Shown here: positions 35,353-43,756 of the stretch, piece after piece
Layout of the letters: each line of letters opens with the position of its first letter
How positions within the stretch are numbered: the stretch's first letter is position 1
DNA from: Bog-950 sp046329515
GTDB taxonomy: Bacteria; Bacteroidota; Bacteroidia; Chitinophagales; LD1
Length of the DNA: 64,000 nt
NCBI GenBank assembly: GCA_046329515.1
Contig: JAXLUM010000001.1
Span: forward strand, 186,001 to 250,000
Direction of reading: 5' to 3'
The notes under the pieces: model-generated
The model's database searches: none
Told to the model about the DNA's origin: nothing
The model's input: only the letters and a program-made list of their open reading frames with translations
Program-made: the position numbers and the translations under genes

Positions 35353-36516
35353 CTATTTCTCTTCAACAAAAAGCTCTGCAGCAATCCCGTCAGCAAATAG
35401 TTTGCCCTGCTGCGTAAGTGTTAGGGTATTGTTTTGGAGGGTGTAATATTGAGGGCTTATACTTTGCAGGTTGCTTTGTATTTCTGTTACCGCCGAAGGT
35501 GGCAAGGCTGAAAGAGGAAGTCCCCACATGGTTCGCAGGGAGGTCATAACTCGCTCGTTTACTTTCTGGGCTTCAGTAAGCGTTTCCTCTTCGTATGGTA
35601 AATGAGATACTGAATCAAGTTTAGTATGACGGTTGTTATAGGCCTCTTCAATACTCTGTATGTAGTTAATGTTGTTGGCTATATTCCAACGGCGGCTGTT
35701 TACATCAAACGAATGGGCCGAAGGGCCAAGGCCCAGGTATTTTTTGCCTAACCAATAATTAGTGTTGTGTATAGCGTAATGGCCGGCTTTAGCAAAGTTG
35801 GAAATCTCGTACTGGTCATACCCGTTCTGCTGCATTTGCTCCATCAGTATTTTAAACTGGCGGGCGCTTTGTTCTTCATTTACCGGCAGGCGCTGCTGTT
35901 TTTTTATTTTGTTGTGTAGCGATGTTTTAGGTTCCACCGTTAGGGCGTAGGAGGAAATATGCGGTATGTTCAGCTTAAATGTGGTTTCAAGATTTTGTAG
36001 CCAGCGTTCATCGTTCATGGTAGGGGTGCCGTAAATAAGGTCGATGGTAATATTTTGAAATCCCGCATCCTGTACGCGTTTAATGCAGGTAAGCGCTTCA
36101 TCAGCTGTGTGAGCGCGGTTCATGTATTCAAGGTCTTCTTTAAAAAAGGATTGCACCCCGATACTAAAGCGGTTAAAGCCACGGGGTTTTAACGTTGCCA
36201 GTTCATTTACCTTTTCCTCCGTTAAATCGTCCGGGTTCGCTTCAATGGTAAACTCCTTTAAGTTGGCCAGGTTATAAAAGAGGGACAACTTATCAAGTAT
36301 GGCGTGAAACTCCTCTAACTGTAATAAAGAAGGCGTGCCGCCCCCAAAGTACAGGGTTTCAATAGGTTCGTTTTGCAGGTAGGTGGACGTAAGTTCTATT
36401 TCTTTAAGCAGCGCCTGAAGGTAACGGTGCTTGTTGCCCAGGGAAGTGCTGAAATAGAAGTTGCAATAATGGCATGCCTGCTTGCAAAAGGGTACGTGTA
36501 TGTAAATGCCGGCCAT
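35353..36516 (-). CDS. hemW: HemW-type radical SAM protein
   Basis: A 387-residue radical-SAM protein. The [4Fe-4S] cysteines are Cys11, Cys15 and Cys18 in FCKQACHYC (CxxxCxxC). The glycine-rich SAM motif is YFGGGTPSLL, followed by EANPDDLTEEKV and RFSIGVQSFFKEDLEYMNR. A C-terminal HemN-like domain (about 290-380) includes LSLGLGPS-type KYLGLGPSAHSF. This set is typical of HemW, a heme chaperone/transfer protein, more than of oxygen-independent coproporphyrinogen oxidase HemN, which has a fourth N-terminal region. Either annotation is common. It sits close to hemD, in keeping with heme metabolism. Confidence 0.9.
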   Translation of the reverse strand: MAGIYIHVPFCKQACHYCNFYFSTSLGNKHRYLQALLKEIELTSTYLQNEPIETLYFGGGTPSLLQLEEFHAILDKLSLFYNLANLKEFTIEANPDDLTEEKVNELATLKPRGFNRFSIGVQSFFKEDLEYMNRAHTADEALTCIKRVQDAGFQNITIDLIYGTPTMNDERWLQNLETTFKLNIPHISSYALTVEPKTSLHNKIKKQQRLPVNEEQSARQFKILMEQMQQNGYDQYEISNFAKAGHYAIHNTNYWLGKKYLGLGPSAHSFDVNSRRWNIANNINYIQSIEEAYNNRHTKLDSVSHLPYEEETLTEAQKVNERVMTSLRTMWGLPLSALPPSAVTEIQSNLQSISPQYYTLQNNTLTLTQQGKLFADGIAAELFVEEK

Positions 36517-36666
36517 AGGGATAACAAAGTAAGGGAATTGGGAACGAATAGTGAATTAATGCGGAGTTTGGAGTGTAGAATGAGGAATGGAATACGAGGG
36601 AGAGTAATACAATAGAAGCAACTATAAAATCAAATTAGGCGGTTGGCGTTATCTTTACCTTATATA

Positions 36667-38442
36667 ATGAAGGGCGGGTTCGTTTTTGTGTTTTGTGTTT
36701 TACTGCTGAATGTAGCGGTTGGGCAGCGCAATTATGTATTGAAGCTAAGCCCGGCTGATAAGCCGCAGGCATTTTTTCAAAAGAAGTTTGGGGTTAGGGT
36801 CAACCTTAAGGATTCTGTTCAGGCGAACGAAGAGGTGGCTGACCTTATGCGCAAGTTGCGCGAGCATGGTTACCTGGCAAGCTCGCTGGATAGTTTAGTG
36901 GAGGATACTTTAAGTGCAACGGCCTATATATATGTAGGGGAAAAGGTAGAGAAGATACTGTTGCGCAACGGTAATGTGGAAGAAGGACTTTTGGCCAGTG
37001 CAGGGGTGCGGAGCGCTGTGCTTAGCGGTAAACCCGTAAGTATAGAAGGGGCGGAAATGATAAAGGAAAAGCTGCTAAGGGAGTGTGAGAATAACGGCTA
37101 CCCTTTTGCCAGTGCCAAACTGGATAGCTTTAAACAGGAGAACGGCTTTTTTAGTGCGGCGGTTTTTTTAGCCAAGAACGACCTTATAAAGATTGACACT
37201 ATACGGATTTTCGGTCAAACTAAAACCAAACGTATATTTTTAAAGAACTACCTGGGCCTTAAAACGGGCAAACCCTATAACGAGAGCAATATACGGAAGA
37301 TAAGCCAGCGCTTAGGCGAGTTGCAATTTGTGGAGGCCATACAACCGCATACCGTGGAGTTTAAAAACAATAAAGCGGCGGTTAACCTGTACTTAAAAGA
37401 CAAGAAGGCTTCGCAATTTGATTTTTTACTTGGCTTTTTGCCGGGTAGCAGTGGTCAGAAACTTTTAGTTACGGGTGAAGCACGCTTCCATCTGTTTAGT
37501 TTGTTTGGGGTTGGCGAGGAGATTTTTTTGGAATGGCGTAAGCTGCAACCTAAAACCCAGCAACTGGATGTGCGCTTTGTTTACCCTTATCTTGTAGGCT
37601 TGCCGTTAGGTATTAATGCCCGCTTTGAGTTGTATAAGCGCGATACTACCTACCTTGACCTGAATGGCGACTACGGTATACAGTACCAACTAATAGGCAG
37701 CAACTATATTAAAGCTTCGCTAAGGCAGCAAACTACTATACTATTAAATGTAGATACCACCTACATAAAACTAAACCATGCCTTGCCCAAGAACCTGGAC
37801 ATACGCACCAACGAGTTTGCGCTGGAGTATTTTTTGCAAAAGTTGAACTACCGCTTTAACCCGGTAGATGGTTATGTGCTAAGGGTTACGGGTTCGGCCG
37901 GCGTTAAGCAGATTAAAAAGAACAATGCCATAGTAGGTTTGTATGACGAGGTGAACGCCAGGTTTTTCGATTATCTGTACGATACCACCCGCTTAAAGAG
38001 CTTTCAGTTCCGTTTGGGCTTAAGTATAGATAAGTATTGGAAGCTTGCTGCGCGCCATACTATAAAGACATCCTTAGAAGGGAAGTACTTCTTTAGCCAA
38101 AAGGTATTTGACAACGAGAAGTACAGGTTGGGGGGCGTAAACAGCTTACGGGGTTTTGACGACCAAAGCATTTTTACGCCGTATTATGCTATGGCTAATG
38201 TTGAATATCGTTTCCTGCTTTCCAAGAATTCGTACTTTAGCGCGTTCTTTAACGGTGCGGTGGTAGAAGATTTAAGACCGGGGAAAGGTCCGGTGGATTT
38301 TCCGTTTGGGTTTGGTGTAGGGGCTGCGGTTGAAACCAAGGCCGGTATTTTTGGAATTACCTATGCCATGGGCAGGCAGTTGGACTATAAGCTGACGTTT
38401 AAGGACAGCAAAATACATTTTGGGTACGTGAATTACTTTTAA
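36667..38442 (+). CDS. BamA/TamA-like outer-membrane protein
   Basis: A 591-residue outer-membrane protein of the Omp85 type. After a signal peptide (residues about 1-20, ending AVGQ) there are POTRA-like units (about 75-165, and 175-255 with IKIDTIRIFGQTKTKRIFLKN). The C-terminal two-thirds form a beta-barrel: FRLGLSIDKYWKL, then LGGVNSLRGFDDQ with the RGF strand-8 signature, then ANVEYRFLLSKNSYFSAFFNG, ending in an aromatic NYF. It is shorter than BamA and likely inserts or exports other proteins (family inference). The ATG at 36667 is preferred over TTG at 36643. It is followed by a DUF4271 gene in the same reading frame with no gap. Confidence 0.82.
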   Translation: MKGGFVFVFCVLLLNVAVGQRNYVLKLSPADKPQAFFQKKFGVRVNLKDSVQANEEVADLMRKLREHGYLASSLDSLVEDTLSATAYIYVGEKVEKILLRNGNVEEGLLASAGVRSAVLSGKPVSIEGAEMIKEKLLRECENNGYPFASAKLDSFKQENGFFSAAVFLAKNDLIKIDTIRIFGQTKTKRIFLKNYLGLKTGKPYNESNIRKISQRLGELQFVEAIQPHTVEFKNNKAAVNLYLKDKKASQFDFLLGFLPGSSGQKLLVTGEARFHLFSLFGVGEEIFLEWRKLQPKTQQLDVRFVYPYLVGLPLGINARFELYKRDTTYLDLNGDYGIQYQLIGSNYIKASLRQQTTILLNVDTTYIKLNHALPKNLDIRTNEFALEYFLQKLNYRFNPVDGYVLRVTGSAGVKQIKKNNAIVGLYDEVNARFFDYLYDTTRLKSFQFRLGLSIDKYWKLAARHTIKTSLEGKYFFSQKVFDNEKYRLGGVNSLRGFDDQSIFTPYYAMANVEYRFLLSKNSYFSAFFNGAVVEDLRPGKGPVDFPFGFGVGAAVETKAGIFGITYAMGRQLDYKLTFKDSKIHFGYVNYF

Positions 38443-39315
38443 TTGAGAAACAGCATAGCGCTAACCTTTTTATTGAGTCTGCTATTGAGCTTTGCAAAAG
38501 CACAGGACACTGCACTTGCCGTACCTGCTGATACGTTTACGCAAAGCGTAGCCCCCGCTGACTTTGGCGCAACTGAGCAGTACCTGAAGATGGCAGAGTA
38601 CAGTTCGCCCTGGTTAACTACCAGCGGCAAAAGTGTAGTGTACGATATACAGCAATACAAACCGCCCAGGGCTAACGCCATTATTTTCGGTGTGCTGGTG
38701 GTTATGCTTATTATAATTGCTTACCTGCGTACGGCGTTTAGTAATGAACTGGAGGACATGTTGCAGAGTTTTATTAACCGCAACATTGCCCAACAAATTT
38801 TCCGTACGCAAACAAGTGAACTAACGTTCTCATCTTTTTTATTGCACGTAAATTTTATTCTTGTAATAAGCTTGTATATTCGCTTCGCGTTGGTAAAGTT
38901 CTTCCAGGTTTCAAGTCTTGAAAGCTTTACTTCAATACTGTTTCTGATTTTTTTATTCACATTTTTTTACGGCGCAAAAACACTAACCACCAACCTTATT
39001 GGCGTTGTGTTTGAAATGAAGGAAGAAACAGATGAGTATTTATTTAACTTCTTTACAGTATGCAAAACACTAGGATTGACGCTGATTCCAGCATTGTTTG
39101 TGTTTTATACTGCTCCCGATAAATATTTTGAATTAATTTTTATTATAACATTAATTTTAGTGGCGCTGTTTGTTCTGTTGTTCATCTGGCGAGGGTTATC
39201 CACAGGCTATAAATTACTGTATAAGAGCGTGTATCATTTTTTTATCTACGTTTGTGTAGTGGAAATATCACCAATATTTCTGCTATTTAAATTGTTAACT
39301 AAAACAGTTGTTTAA
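38443..39315 (+). CDS. DUF4271 family membrane protein
   Basis: A 290-residue membrane protein beginning with TTG directly after the preceding TAA, in the same frame. TTG is favoured because it begins a clear signal peptide (RNSIALTFLLSLLLSFAKAQ). About six helices follow from residue 75 (FGVLVVMLIIIAYLRT, FLLHVNFILVISLYIRF, FTSILFLIFLFTFFYG, and others to about 285). The arrangement matches the Bacteroidota family DUF4271, function unknown, which is often found upstream of hemD as it is here. It ends 2 bases before the ATG at 39318. The two genes are therefore very probably co-transcribed. Confidence 0.8.
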   Translation: MRNSIALTFLLSLLLSFAKAQDTALAVPADTFTQSVAPADFGATEQYLKMAEYSSPWLTTSGKSVVYDIQQYKPPRANAIIFGVLVVMLIIIAYLRTAFSNELEDMLQSFINRNIAQQIFRTQTSELTFSSFLLHVNFILVISLYIRFALVKFFQVSSLESFTSILFLIFLFTFFYGAKTLTTNLIGVVFEMKEETDEYLFNFFTVCKTLGLTLIPALFVFYTAPDKYFELIFIITLILVALFVLLFIWRGLSTGYKLLYKSVYHFFIYVCVVEISPIFLLFKLLTKTVV

Positions 39316-39317
39316 CC

Positions 39318-39392
39318 ATGGCAACAAAAAAGAAAGCTGCTAAAAAAGCGGCTAAGAAGCCAGCGAAGAAGAAAGCCGCAAAAAAAAAATAA
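39318..39392 (+). CDS. Lysine/alanine-rich short ORF, probable out-of-frame start of hemD
   Basis: A 24-codon ORF beginning ATG at 39318, two bases after the DUF4271 stop, encoding repeats of the form AKKAAKK (histone H1-like). It ends in TAA at 39390-39392, immediately after a run of ten A (39380-39389). A -1 slip on that run continues directly into the ORF of hemD and gives a 357-residue protein. Either this is the true N-terminus, read by slippage, or a homopolymer error has split the gene. An independent 24-residue peptide is less likely. Confidence 0.55.
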   Translation: MATKKKAAKKAAKKPAKKKAAKKK

Positions 39393-39505
39393 GTAAGCGG
39401 GCATCTTCGAGCGAGTCTGCCAAAGAAAAGGCACCTTCTGTAAAGAAGACTGTCAAGGGCAGCAAAACATCCAACAGTAGCAGCACTCAAAGTAAAAAGG
39501 CTGAT

Positions 39506-40390
39506 GTGACATCACCTGACAAGAGTGCTGCTTCTTTTTCTTCTAAGCCGGTTGTTGCCAATCCTACCTCAAGTAAGCCACAGGTTATCATCCCAAACAG
39601 ACCTGAAAAGAATTACGCCGAGCTTATTTCAAAAGAACCCAAAACCAAAGTAAAGAACATATTGGTTGCCCAACCTAAACCGGAAGGGCCCCGTTCGCCT
39701 TATTTTGACCTTGAAGCAAAGTATAAGGTGAAGTTTACCTTTCAGCCGTTTATTACAGTTGAAGGCGTGGCGGGCAAAGATTTCAGAAAGCAGCGCATTA
39801 CCTTAAACGACTATAGCGGTATAATTTTTACGAGCCGTAACTCTATTGACCATTTCTTCCGCGTGTGCGACGAACTGCGCGTTAAGATGAGCCAGGAAAC
39901 GAAGTTCTTCTGTACCTCAGAAGCTATAGCCCTGTATTTACAAAAGTACACCCAGTACCGTAAGCGCAAGGTTTTCTTTGGCGATATGAACAACAATAAG
40001 GAACTGCGCATGTTGCTGATGAAGCACCGCGATGCCACCCGTTTCCTTTACATATGTGCTGAGGTGCGCCAGGATGAGATACCTGCTTTTATGCAAGCCA
40101 ACGGTTTTAACTTTGCTGAAGGCGTAATGTACCGCACGGTGCCTAATGATTTAAAGGCGCTGAATTTGGAAAGCTTTGACATGACTATCTTCTTTAGCCC
40201 AACGGGTATTCACTCTCTATACCACAGCTTTCCGAAGTTTAAGCAAGGTAATATTAAAATTGGCGCTTATGGTAAAACCACTGCCGATGCCATATTGGAA
40301 AAAGGATTATACCTGCACTTAATGGCCCCGCTGCCGCATAGCCCAACTATTATTGTAGCGCTGGACCATTACCTGAAGGAAGCGAAGTAG
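39506..40390 (+). CDS. hemD: Uroporphyrinogen-III synthase (HemD family), start uncertain
   Basis: The core begins near residue 47 (KVKNILVAQPKP) and matches Bacteroidota HemD: PYFDLEAKYKVKFTFQPFITVEGV, then IFTSRNSIDHFFRVCD, then FCTSEAIALYLQKYTQYRKRKVFFGD and FFSPTGIHSLYHSFP. It should close the linear tetrapyrrole to uroporphyrinogen III. The only in-frame start nearby is GTG at 39506, with no ribosome-binding site and about 47 residues before the core. The open frame continues upstream to 39356 with Lys/Ser-rich residues (IS KRASSSESAKEK and so on) but no ATG. The probable start is the ATG at 39318, reached by a -1 shift at A10. Whether it is functional cannot be told from one sequence. 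Confidence 0.86.
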   Translation: MTSPDKSAASFSSKPVVANPTSSKPQVIIPNRPEKNYAELISKEPKTKVKNILVAQPKPEGPRSPYFDLEAKYKVKFTFQPFITVEGVAGKDFRKQRITLNDYSGIIFTSRNSIDHFFRVCDELRVKMSQETKFFCTSEAIALYLQKYTQYRKRKVFFGDMNNNKELRMLLMKHRDATRFLYICAEVRQDEIPAFMQANGFNFAEGVMYRTVPNDLKALNLESFDMTIFFSPTGIHSLYHSFPKFKQGNIKIGAYGKTTADAILEKGLYLHLMAPLPHSPTIIVALDHYLKEAK

Positions 40391-40445
40391 GTTGCGGAGA
40401 AAACAGAGAATAGAAATTAGACATCAGAGAACTGAGATAAGACAG

Positions 40446-40472
40446 AGCGGCCTTTAGGCCGCTTTTGTTTTT
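40446..40472 (+). terminator. Rho-independent terminator after hemD
   Basis: A GC-rich stem of about 7 bp (GCGGCC with GGCCGC, around 40447-40462) with a very small loop, then a T-rich tail. It closes the BamA-like/DUF4271/hemD unit. Confidence 0.8.
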
Positions 40473-40515
40473 TCCTCAAGCCATGTTCCTCTACAAAAAG
40501 AGAGGAGCAGAGAGG

Positions 40516-41805
40516 TTAATTATTTGGAATAGGAATAAGTTGAAGGATGTTTCGGGAATGGATACGATACGTAAACCATAGGGCCAATACTGACTGTAAA
40601 ACAAAGTAGGCTAAATACATTAAGGGCAACCAAATGCTTACAGCCGCCATACCAAACCAGCTTTGGTTAGCCATAAATAAACCTGTACACACTAACGTAG
40701 ATAACACAGCAAACACGGGCGCCCATTTGTTGTGGTTCATTAACTCAGTAGCGCTGTACACCTGCACAAAAACCAGTATTGCCATGCTGAATAAACCGCC
40801 AGGGCCTATTGCCGCCATATTCCGCATAATGTATATAACAGTAAACAGCAGAATAAAGAATTGGATGCTGCTCCATGCCACCAGGCCTTTTGAATGTTGC
40901 GGATGGAATTTTTCAAAGTGGTAGGGGTCAGTAATTTTTACCACAGGGTATTTCTCTTCAAAACCTTCGGGCCGCCAGCCTGTAGGCCGTACCCAAATGG
41001 TTAGCTTGTCCATCCACTTTTCAGCGCGCCATGCATCTTTAAACATCAAAAACAGGTGGTCAAAATTTATGGTGATAGGATTAAACGAGCGCACGGGGCG
41101 GGTTATGCCGTAAACGGGTGGTACGTCATCTAACTCGGCCTGAAAGGTACCGAAGAGTTTATCCCACACAATAAATACGGCGCTGTAGTTTTTATCTAGG
41201 TATAACGGGTTTAGAGCGTGATGTACCCTGTGGTGTGATGGAGTGACCAGTACATGCTCAAGAAAACCAAGCTTGCCAATTTGCCTTGTGTGGTACCAAT
41301 ACTGGGCCAATTTGTGTAAAGGAATAACTACTGCTATTACCGCAGGTGAAATACCCAATAGGGCAGAAGGTATGGAAAGAAAAAAGAGAAAGTTAACTAC
41401 ATCGCCAATACTTTGGCGTAAGGCGCAGGCTAAATTAAACTCCTCTGAGCTGTGGTGAATTAAATGCCGGTTCCATAAAAAATTAATTTCATGCACCAGC
41501 CGGTGCCCCCAATACGAGTTAAAGTCTATTACTATAAAGCTTACCGCATATAGCAGCAAGGTGTTTTCAATATGAATAAGGGCTATGTGTTGAACCATGT
41601 AAGCATAGGGTATAATAGCTATGCTGTAACCAAGCAGTGTGCGCGCTACAAACGTAATACCCGAATATGAACTGGAGAGCGCATCCATCCAGGGCACGGT
41701 ATCGTTACCCTTAAAATAACCATACAGTTTTTCAGTAAGCGCTAAAACGGCAAAAATGGGTATACCTATTGAAAACAGTCGTGCAGCACCTTCTATACCG
41801 GCCAT
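40516..41805 (-). CDS. Sterol desaturase/fatty acid hydroxylase family membrane enzyme
   Basis: A 429-residue integral membrane diiron enzyme. Histidine clusters are HRLVHEINFLWNRHLIHHSSEEFN (HxxxH and HxxHH-like) and SHHRVHHALNPLY (HxxHH), typical of the sterol-desaturase superfamily. Around them are helices at about 10-25, 45-70, 85-105, 145-165 and 300-425. The C-terminal part adds several helices beyond the common domain, giving the long type related to alkylglycerol mono-oxygenase. The reaction is oxygen-dependent hydroxylation or desaturation of a lipid; substrate unknown. A Crp/Fnr regulator lies 91 bases upstream on the same strand. Confidence 0.9.
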   Translation of the reverse strand: MAGIEGAARLFSIGIPIFAVLALTEKLYGYFKGNDTVPWMDALSSSYSGITFVARTLLGYSIAIIPYAYMVQHIALIHIENTLLLYAVSFIVIDFNSYWGHRLVHEINFLWNRHLIHHSSEEFNLACALRQSIGDVVNFLFFLSIPSALLGISPAVIAVVIPLHKLAQYWYHTRQIGKLGFLEHVLVTPSHHRVHHALNPLYLDKNYSAVFIVWDKLFGTFQAELDDVPPVYGITRPVRSFNPITINFDHLFLMFKDAWRAEKWMDKLTIWVRPTGWRPEGFEEKYPVVKITDPYHFEKFHPQHSKGLVAWSSIQFFILLFTVIYIMRNMAAIGPGGLFSMAILVFVQVYSATELMNHNKWAPVFAVLSTLVCTGLFMANQSWFGMAAVSIWLPLMYLAYFVLQSVLALWFTYRIHSRNILQLIPIPNN

Positions 41806-41896
41806 TGTTTTGGTTTTTTACTAAGCACAAAACTACCGGCCTGTCCGCTAAAAGCATTTGACAAAAGGCAAATAATGCAATGCGTTGGTTATATGT

Positions 41897-42463
41897 TTAC
41901 TTTTTAGCGCGTATGCGGCTGAGCGTTTCCTGGGTAATGCCTAAATAAGAGGCTATGTATTTAAGCGGAACGCGCTCAATTATTTTGGGGTGCATGGCGC
42001 ACATGCCGTCGTATCTTTCTTTAGCTGAGGTTAAGTGCAAATACTCCAAACGATATTTATCCTGCCCAAGGCCCCGACCCAGTGCAGTAAGCGCTACTGT
42101 ATTATAATGCGGAAAGCGGTTTACAAAACTGTTGTAGCGTTCGTAATCTGTCCAAACAAATAGGGTGGGCTCTAAAGTAGAACAGGCCAGGTTGGCGGGC
42201 GTACGGTTAAAAAAACTACTTATGGCAATCATAGGGTCGCCTTCAAAAGCAAAGCTGATTGTGCGTTCGTTTCCGTTAGTATCCGTAAAATAGGTGCGAA
42301 CTGCGCCCTGCACTAACAAACCGATTTTATCGGCAATGTCGCCCTGCTTTAAAACAACTTCATTGGGCTTAACCAGGGTGGTTTCTACAATGTCATTAAT
42401 GGCTTCAAGTTCCTCATCGGTAACCTCTACCAAGTCTTTAAGCCAATTTTTAACTGCCTCCAT
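41897..42463 (-). CDS. Crp/Fnr family transcription regulator
   Basis: A 188-residue regulator with a cyclic-nucleotide-binding-like beta-roll (about 25-115: NEVVLKQGDIADKIGLLVQGAVRTYF, ERTISFAFEGDPMIAI), a long dimer helix and a C-terminal winged-helix (about 150-188: RVPLKYIASYLGITQETLSRIR). The HTH lies at the very end; length is normal for Bacteroidota Crp/Fnr. No FNR-type cysteine cluster is seen, so no iron-sulfur sensing is evident. It is placed upstream of the sterol desaturase gene and could regulate it or itself, by position only. Confidence 0.88.
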   Translation of the reverse strand: MEAVKNWLKDLVEVTDEELEAINDIVETTLVKPNEVVLKQGDIADKIGLLVQGAVRTYFTDTNGNERTISFAFEGDPMIAISSFFNRTPANLACSTLEPTLFVWTDYERYNSFVNRFPHYNTVALTALGRGLGQDKYRLEYLHLTSAKERYDGMCAMHPKIIERVPLKYIASYLGITQETLSRIRAKK

Positions 42464-42631
42464 TGTTTAATGGCGCGAAGATAGGCAAACGGCTATTGCT
42501 GTGATTAAGGAGGAGCCTTGGCAGTAAGAGCTGTAATTGAAGACCAATAAGACAGCGTAGCAAAGAATTTTGTTTCATTGGGGTTTAAGGTACTGAAAGT
42601 TGAAGGGAATGCGCTATTTTCATTGCCCCGA

Positions 42632-43609
42632 ATGAGCAGGAGGTTAGGTTTACTGTTTTTTGTCTCTATTATATGTGTGGCAGCGCAGGCCCAAAGCGAA
42701 CCGCAGTTTACCCAATATATGTACAACCGCTACCTGTTTAACCCTGCCTATGCCGGCAGCGAGGAAGCAGTAGAATTTGCCTTGTTACACCGCAGCCAAT
42801 ACGTAGGTTTAACCACTAAAGCAGTTGCTACACAAGGCTTTAACTTTAATATGCCCATTTATGCTATAAGTTCAGGTGTGGGCATAACTGCTATTAACGA
42901 TTTAATTGGTTACCAACGTGCTACATATGTAGCCCTTAACTACGATTACCGCAAAAAATTTAAGTGGGGTAATATGGGTATTGGCCTTGGCGCGGGCATT
43001 GTTCAGGCCAGTTTAGACGGCAGCCAGCTTAAAACGCCCGATGGCGATTATAATAACGGCGGGGTTAACCATAACGACCAAACTTTACCGGTTAGTTTGC
43101 AGCAGGGTATAGCGCCGGATCTATCGTTCGGAATTTACTTTAATAGTGAACGCTATTTTGCCGGGGCATCTATCAATCATATAGCATTTTCTATTGCTAA
43201 GTTGACCACACCGGGGCAGAAGATGAACCTGGTATTTTCGCGCAATTTATTCTTTACCGGAGGCTATGATTTTCTGGTAGGAAAGAAACTTAAAATTATG
43301 CCCAGCGTAATGGTAAAAACGGACCTGAAAGTTGTTCAGGCCGAGGCTTCTGCTACGTTTACGGTTATCAACAATATCCTAACCGGAATTTCGTTTAGAG
43401 GATATACTAAAAAGACCATTGACGCGTTGTCGGTGTTTTTGGGTATGCGATACAAGGGGTTTCAACTCGTATATAGCTACGACGCGAATGTATCGTACCT
43501 TACCCGTTTTAATACCGGCAGCCACGAGGTAAGTTTAGTTTATAGATATCCTTTAAAAAAGAAGGAGGTCCGCGGTTACTTTTATCATAACCCCCGATTT
43601 AACGAATAA
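42632..43609 (+). CDS. porP: Type IX secretion outer-membrane protein PorP/SprF
   Basis: A 325-residue beta-barrel protein of the PorP/SprF family. The signal peptide (residues 1-21) ends in AAQAQ, and the mature start SEPQFTQYMYNRYLFNPAYAGS is the family signature. The rest is alternating barrel strands (AEFALLHRSQYVGL, GVGITAINDLIGYQRATYVALNYDY, KGFQLVYSYDANVSYL). In Porphyromonas, porP begins the porPKLMN operon, the same order as here with gldK 147 bases downstream, so it is expected to anchor cargo or machinery in the outer membrane. The ATG at 42632 is chosen over a TTG at 42578, which would bury the signal peptide. Confidence 0.92.
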   Translation: MSRRLGLLFFVSIICVAAQAQSEPQFTQYMYNRYLFNPAYAGSEEAVEFALLHRSQYVGLTTKAVATQGFNFNMPIYAISSGVGITAINDLIGYQRATYVALNYDYRKKFKWGNMGIGLGAGIVQASLDGSQLKTPDGDYNNGGVNHNDQTLPVSLQQGIAPDLSFGIYFNSERYFAGASINHIAFSIAKLTTPGQKMNLVFSRNLFFTGGYDFLVGKKLKIMPSVMVKTDLKVVQAEASATFTVINNILTGISFRGYTKKTIDALSVFLGMRYKGFQLVYSYDANVSYLTRFNTGSHEVSLVYRYPLKKKEVRGYFYHNPRFNE

Positions 43610-43683
43610 GGGGTTGTGAGGCGTAACAAAGGGCTTAGGATAACGTAATTAACAAGTGGGGTAGCAATTTTTTTTGGAATATT

Positions 43684-43712
43684 TTTGTAATTTCGAAATC
43701 TGTCTATATTTA
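43684..43712 (+). promoter_or_regulatory. Candidate promoter of the gldKLMN operon
   Basis: TTTG at 43684-43687 and TATATTTA at 43705-43712 are separated by 17 bases, near the Bacteroidota TTTG/TAnnTTTG pattern. They lie about 45 bases before the gldK ATG at 43757, in a 147-base gap after porP. Confidence 0.45.
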
Positions 43713-43756
43713 CGCTCTTCAAAAAATAACGGGGAAAAACTATCAAAAACGCAAAC

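Noticed and set aside
42578..42631. TTG start for porP at 42578
   Set aside because: It would put 18 non-hydrophobic residues before a clear signal peptide; the ATG at 42632 is better.
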